From the NCBI RefSeq assembly GCF_016862795.1, contig NZ_BONQ01000154.1, positions 41,443-105,442 of the forward strand: 64,000 nt of DNA, in the 5' to 3' direction. Below the pieces are notes generated by a model. The model did no database searches. It was not told the DNA's origin and worked only from the letters and a program-made list of their open reading frames with translations. Origin of the DNA: Dactylosporangium siamense (GTDB lineage: Bacteria; Actinomycetota; Actinomycetes; Mycobacteriales; Micromonosporaceae). Positions 62,714 through 64,000 of the stretch are shown one piece after another. The stretch's first letter is position 1. Every line of letters begins with the position of its first letter. The translations under genes and the position numbers were made by a program.

Positions 62714-62750
62714 TGGCGGGGTATCGCAACCATGCGGCGGTACCCCGCCA
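62714..62750 (+). terminator. Hairpin after the integrase remnant
   Basis: TGGCGGGGTA and TACCCCGCCA, a perfect 10-bp stem with a 17-base loop, 8 bases after the integrase stop. Confidence 0.55.
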
Positions 62751-62954
62751 CTTCGCCAACGGTTCTGCCACGAATTGCATGCGGCGTAGACGTAGAGTCC
62801 ATCCGTCGAAAGATGGCCAGTCCGATCGAAGTTGACCATCGACATGGCCGCGTCCGTTTGAAGTTGGCCAGCGATGCAATGCCGGGCGGGAGCCCGCGCA
62901 TCCGTGAGCGCCGGTGGCGAAGCTTATGATCATGCGATCTGGGACGGGGGCGGC

Positions 62955-63515
62955 ATGGACATCGACGGGTTCTGGGCGATTATCGAAGGCTCGGGGCGGG
63001 GCACCGATCCCATTGAGCGGGGTGAGCGGATCGAGAGAGCACTGGCCGAGTTGAGCGTGGAGGATCTGCTCGACTTCCAGGATTACCTCGACGAGCAGAT
63101 GAGCCGGGTGGACGGCGACTTGATGGGCGAGGCCGCCACTCTGATCCTGTGCGGCTGCGGCGACGACAGTTTCTGCCGTTTTCAAGCGTGGCTGGTCGGC
63201 CTAGGACGAAAAACCCTGGACCGAGTGGCTGACGACCCAGACCTGCTGGCTGACGAACCTGAGGTGCAACGGCTGGCCGAACGGCATCCGCGAGACTGGA
63301 CGAACGAGGAGTACCCCTGGTTCGAGAAACTCGAGTTCGCCGCCGTCCACGAGTACGAGCGGCGTGAACTGGATCCGGGCCAGATCTACGACGCGCTAAG
63401 GGCCCGCGACGTCCGAGACACCACGCCGCACCAGGACCGGGAGGCGGGCGACCGCGACCCGAATGAGGCGCTGCCCCGGCTGACCGCCATGTTCGGGGGC
63501 CGGATGTGGGATTAA
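62955..63515 (+). CDS. DUF4240 domain protein
   Basis: 186 residues from the ATG at 62955. MDIDGFWAIIEGS, LAELSVEDLLDFQDYLDEQMSRV and ILCGCGDDSFCRFQAWLVGLGRKTLDRVADDPDLLAD match DUF4240, small acidic proteins often seen near toxin or mobile-element genes. It lies between the two att repeats, so it is cargo of the decayed element. The frame opens upstream, but those residues do not fit the family. Confidence 0.78.
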   Translation: MDIDGFWAIIEGSGRGTDPIERGERIERALAELSVEDLLDFQDYLDEQMSRVDGDLMGEAATLILCGCGDDSFCRFQAWLVGLGRKTLDRVADDPDLLADEPEVQRLAERHPRDWTNEEYPWFEKLEFAAVHEYERRELDPGQIYDALRARDVRDTTPHQDREAGDRDPNEALPRLTAMFGGRMWD

Positions 63516-63595
63516 CCCGGTAGCTCAACTTGGCGGCTGTTGGCTCTCACCGCCATCAGCCCGTAGTCACGCACTTAGTCATCCAGGAGTACGAA

Positions 63596-63628
63596 AGAGG
63601 CCGTTTCCGACTGGCGGAAACGGCCTCT
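63596..63628 (-). terminator. Hairpin terminator beside tRNA-Val fragment 2
   Basis: AGAGGCCGTTTCCG, 5-base loop, CGGAAACGGCCTCT: a 14-bp stem in the same position relative to the att repeat as the hairpin at 62038, but with a different stem sequence. Confidence 0.7.
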
Positions 63629-63634
63629 GACCTG

Positions 63635-63681
63635 CGGTGGGCGATACTGGGATCGAACCAGTGACCTCTTCGGTGTGAACG
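63635..63681 (-). repeat. Attachment-site repeat 2: 3' part of tRNA-Val(CAC)
   Basis: Identical to 62085-62131 over 47 bases and also without the tRNA 5' half. The direct repeats bound a 1.5-kb segment carrying the integrase remnant and the DUF4240 gene. Confidence 0.8.
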
Positions 63682-64000
63682 CCACGATTGCCGCGCGTCA
63701 AGTGCCGAAACCCGTTGCGGTGCAAGGGTTCTAGGTCCGCGAGTGTTCACGGTTGTGCGTGACCGTTCGTCCCAGTGACCCCCCGGTTAACCCCCTGGAA
63801 TGACTGGAACAGAGGGGGTTGCCGAACCCTCTGTTCCAGCGCTTTTCGGTTGGTGGGCGTTCAGGGTTACTCGTGATCAATGTGTCCCCGGTATATATGC
63901 AGCTAGAAGGTAATTCGGGACACGAGGGACACCCAGCACTACCCCTACAAAGATGATTCCGTTTTGCGGATGTGATCAAGGTTGTGGCGGGCGCGCAGGG
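63682..64000. other. Non-coding right edge with hairpin and repeated motifs
   Basis: 319 bases without a supported gene. It contains a strong hairpin (63804-63839) and three copies of GTGTCCC/GGGACAC (63882-63888 inverted, 63917-63923 and 63926-63932 direct) around an AT-richer GTATATATGC. This looks like a regulatory or replication-control region of an integrative element continuing to the right. Confidence 0.4.
63804..63839. terminator. Strong hairpin, right edge
   Basis: CTGGAACAGAGGG and CCCTCTGTTCCAG: perfect 13-bp arms around a 10-base loop. Confidence 0.6.

Noticed and set aside
62152..62901. A 249-residue minus-strand frame across the integrase remnant
   Set aside because: The plus strand reads as a clear integrase C-terminus; the opposite frame has no domain or start signal.

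Overview
The window comes from a high-GC filamentous actinobacterium, most likely of the family Micromonosporaceae (Actinoplanes/Dactylosporangium-like). This is inferred from the very high GC content, an SsgB-type sporulation protein, an Lsr2 nucleoid protein, abundant GTG starts, many promoters of the leaderless type (TANNNT ending 6-8 bases before the start codon), and a tRNA-Val(CAC) fragment used as an integration site. No complete rRNA or tRNA gene is present.

Layout. 1-9.9 kb: single genes of metabolism and stress response (ABC exporter end, dienelactone hydrolase, propionyl-CoA synthetase, a solo ClpP, serine hydrolase, lipoprotein, O-methyltransferase, hemerythrin with a SigB-like promoter, STAS protein, pentapeptide-repeat protein, TetR). 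10-16.4 kb: cell surface and development (CAP protein, DUF4397 protein plus class F sortase, AurF-type diiron oxygenase, SsgB, PGPGW membrane protein, Lsr2). 16.5-23.4 kb: a sugar-type ABC importer operon with an FAD oxidoreductase and two paralogous LacI regulators; two matching operators precede the operon. 23.4-27.2 kb: a three-subunit molybdenum hydroxylase resembling PaoABC, with GTGA-coupled cistrons. 27.3-30.5 kb: methyltransferase, a quinone reductase under a SoxR-type box, and a rhodanese/GlxA-like pair. 30.5-36.6 kb: two ABC export systems, the second followed by a DesK/DesR-like two-component system. 36.6-38.5 kb: an SDR coupled to a tRNA-guanine-transglycosylase-like protein behind a long palindrome. 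38.6-42.5 kb: a subtilisin-like protease divergent from a TPR-CHAT caspase-like protease. 42.6-53 kb: a large membrane glycoside hydrolase, a glycosyltransferase, membrane proteins, a DUF2786 protein, an FAD monooxygenase, an MFS exporter and an Asp/Glu racemase. 53-58.3 kb: one-carbon metabolism, glyA divergent from metH; metH has an SAH riboswitch whose pseudoknot overlaps an anti-Shine-Dalgarno hairpin. 58.3-62 kb: a TrmB/LuxR-like regulator divergent from a tiny peptide gene, a small protein, a lipoprotein and a secreted NlpC/P60-like enzyme with a beta-propeller lectin tail. 62-64 kb: a decayed integrative element with two 47-bp copies of the tRNA-Val 3' end, an integrase remnant and a DUF4240 gene.

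The most striking global signal is about eighteen unrelated short tandem repeats. Inside genes the period is 12, 15 or 18 bp, so the frame is kept, even in enzyme domains. Outside genes periods of 11, 15-17 and 22-23 bp also occur, and several of these arrays start at or span a stop codon. Best candidates for new biology are these repeats, the S8/TPR-CHAT pair, the TGT-like gene with its palindrome, and the peptide/regulator/NlpC-lectin locus.
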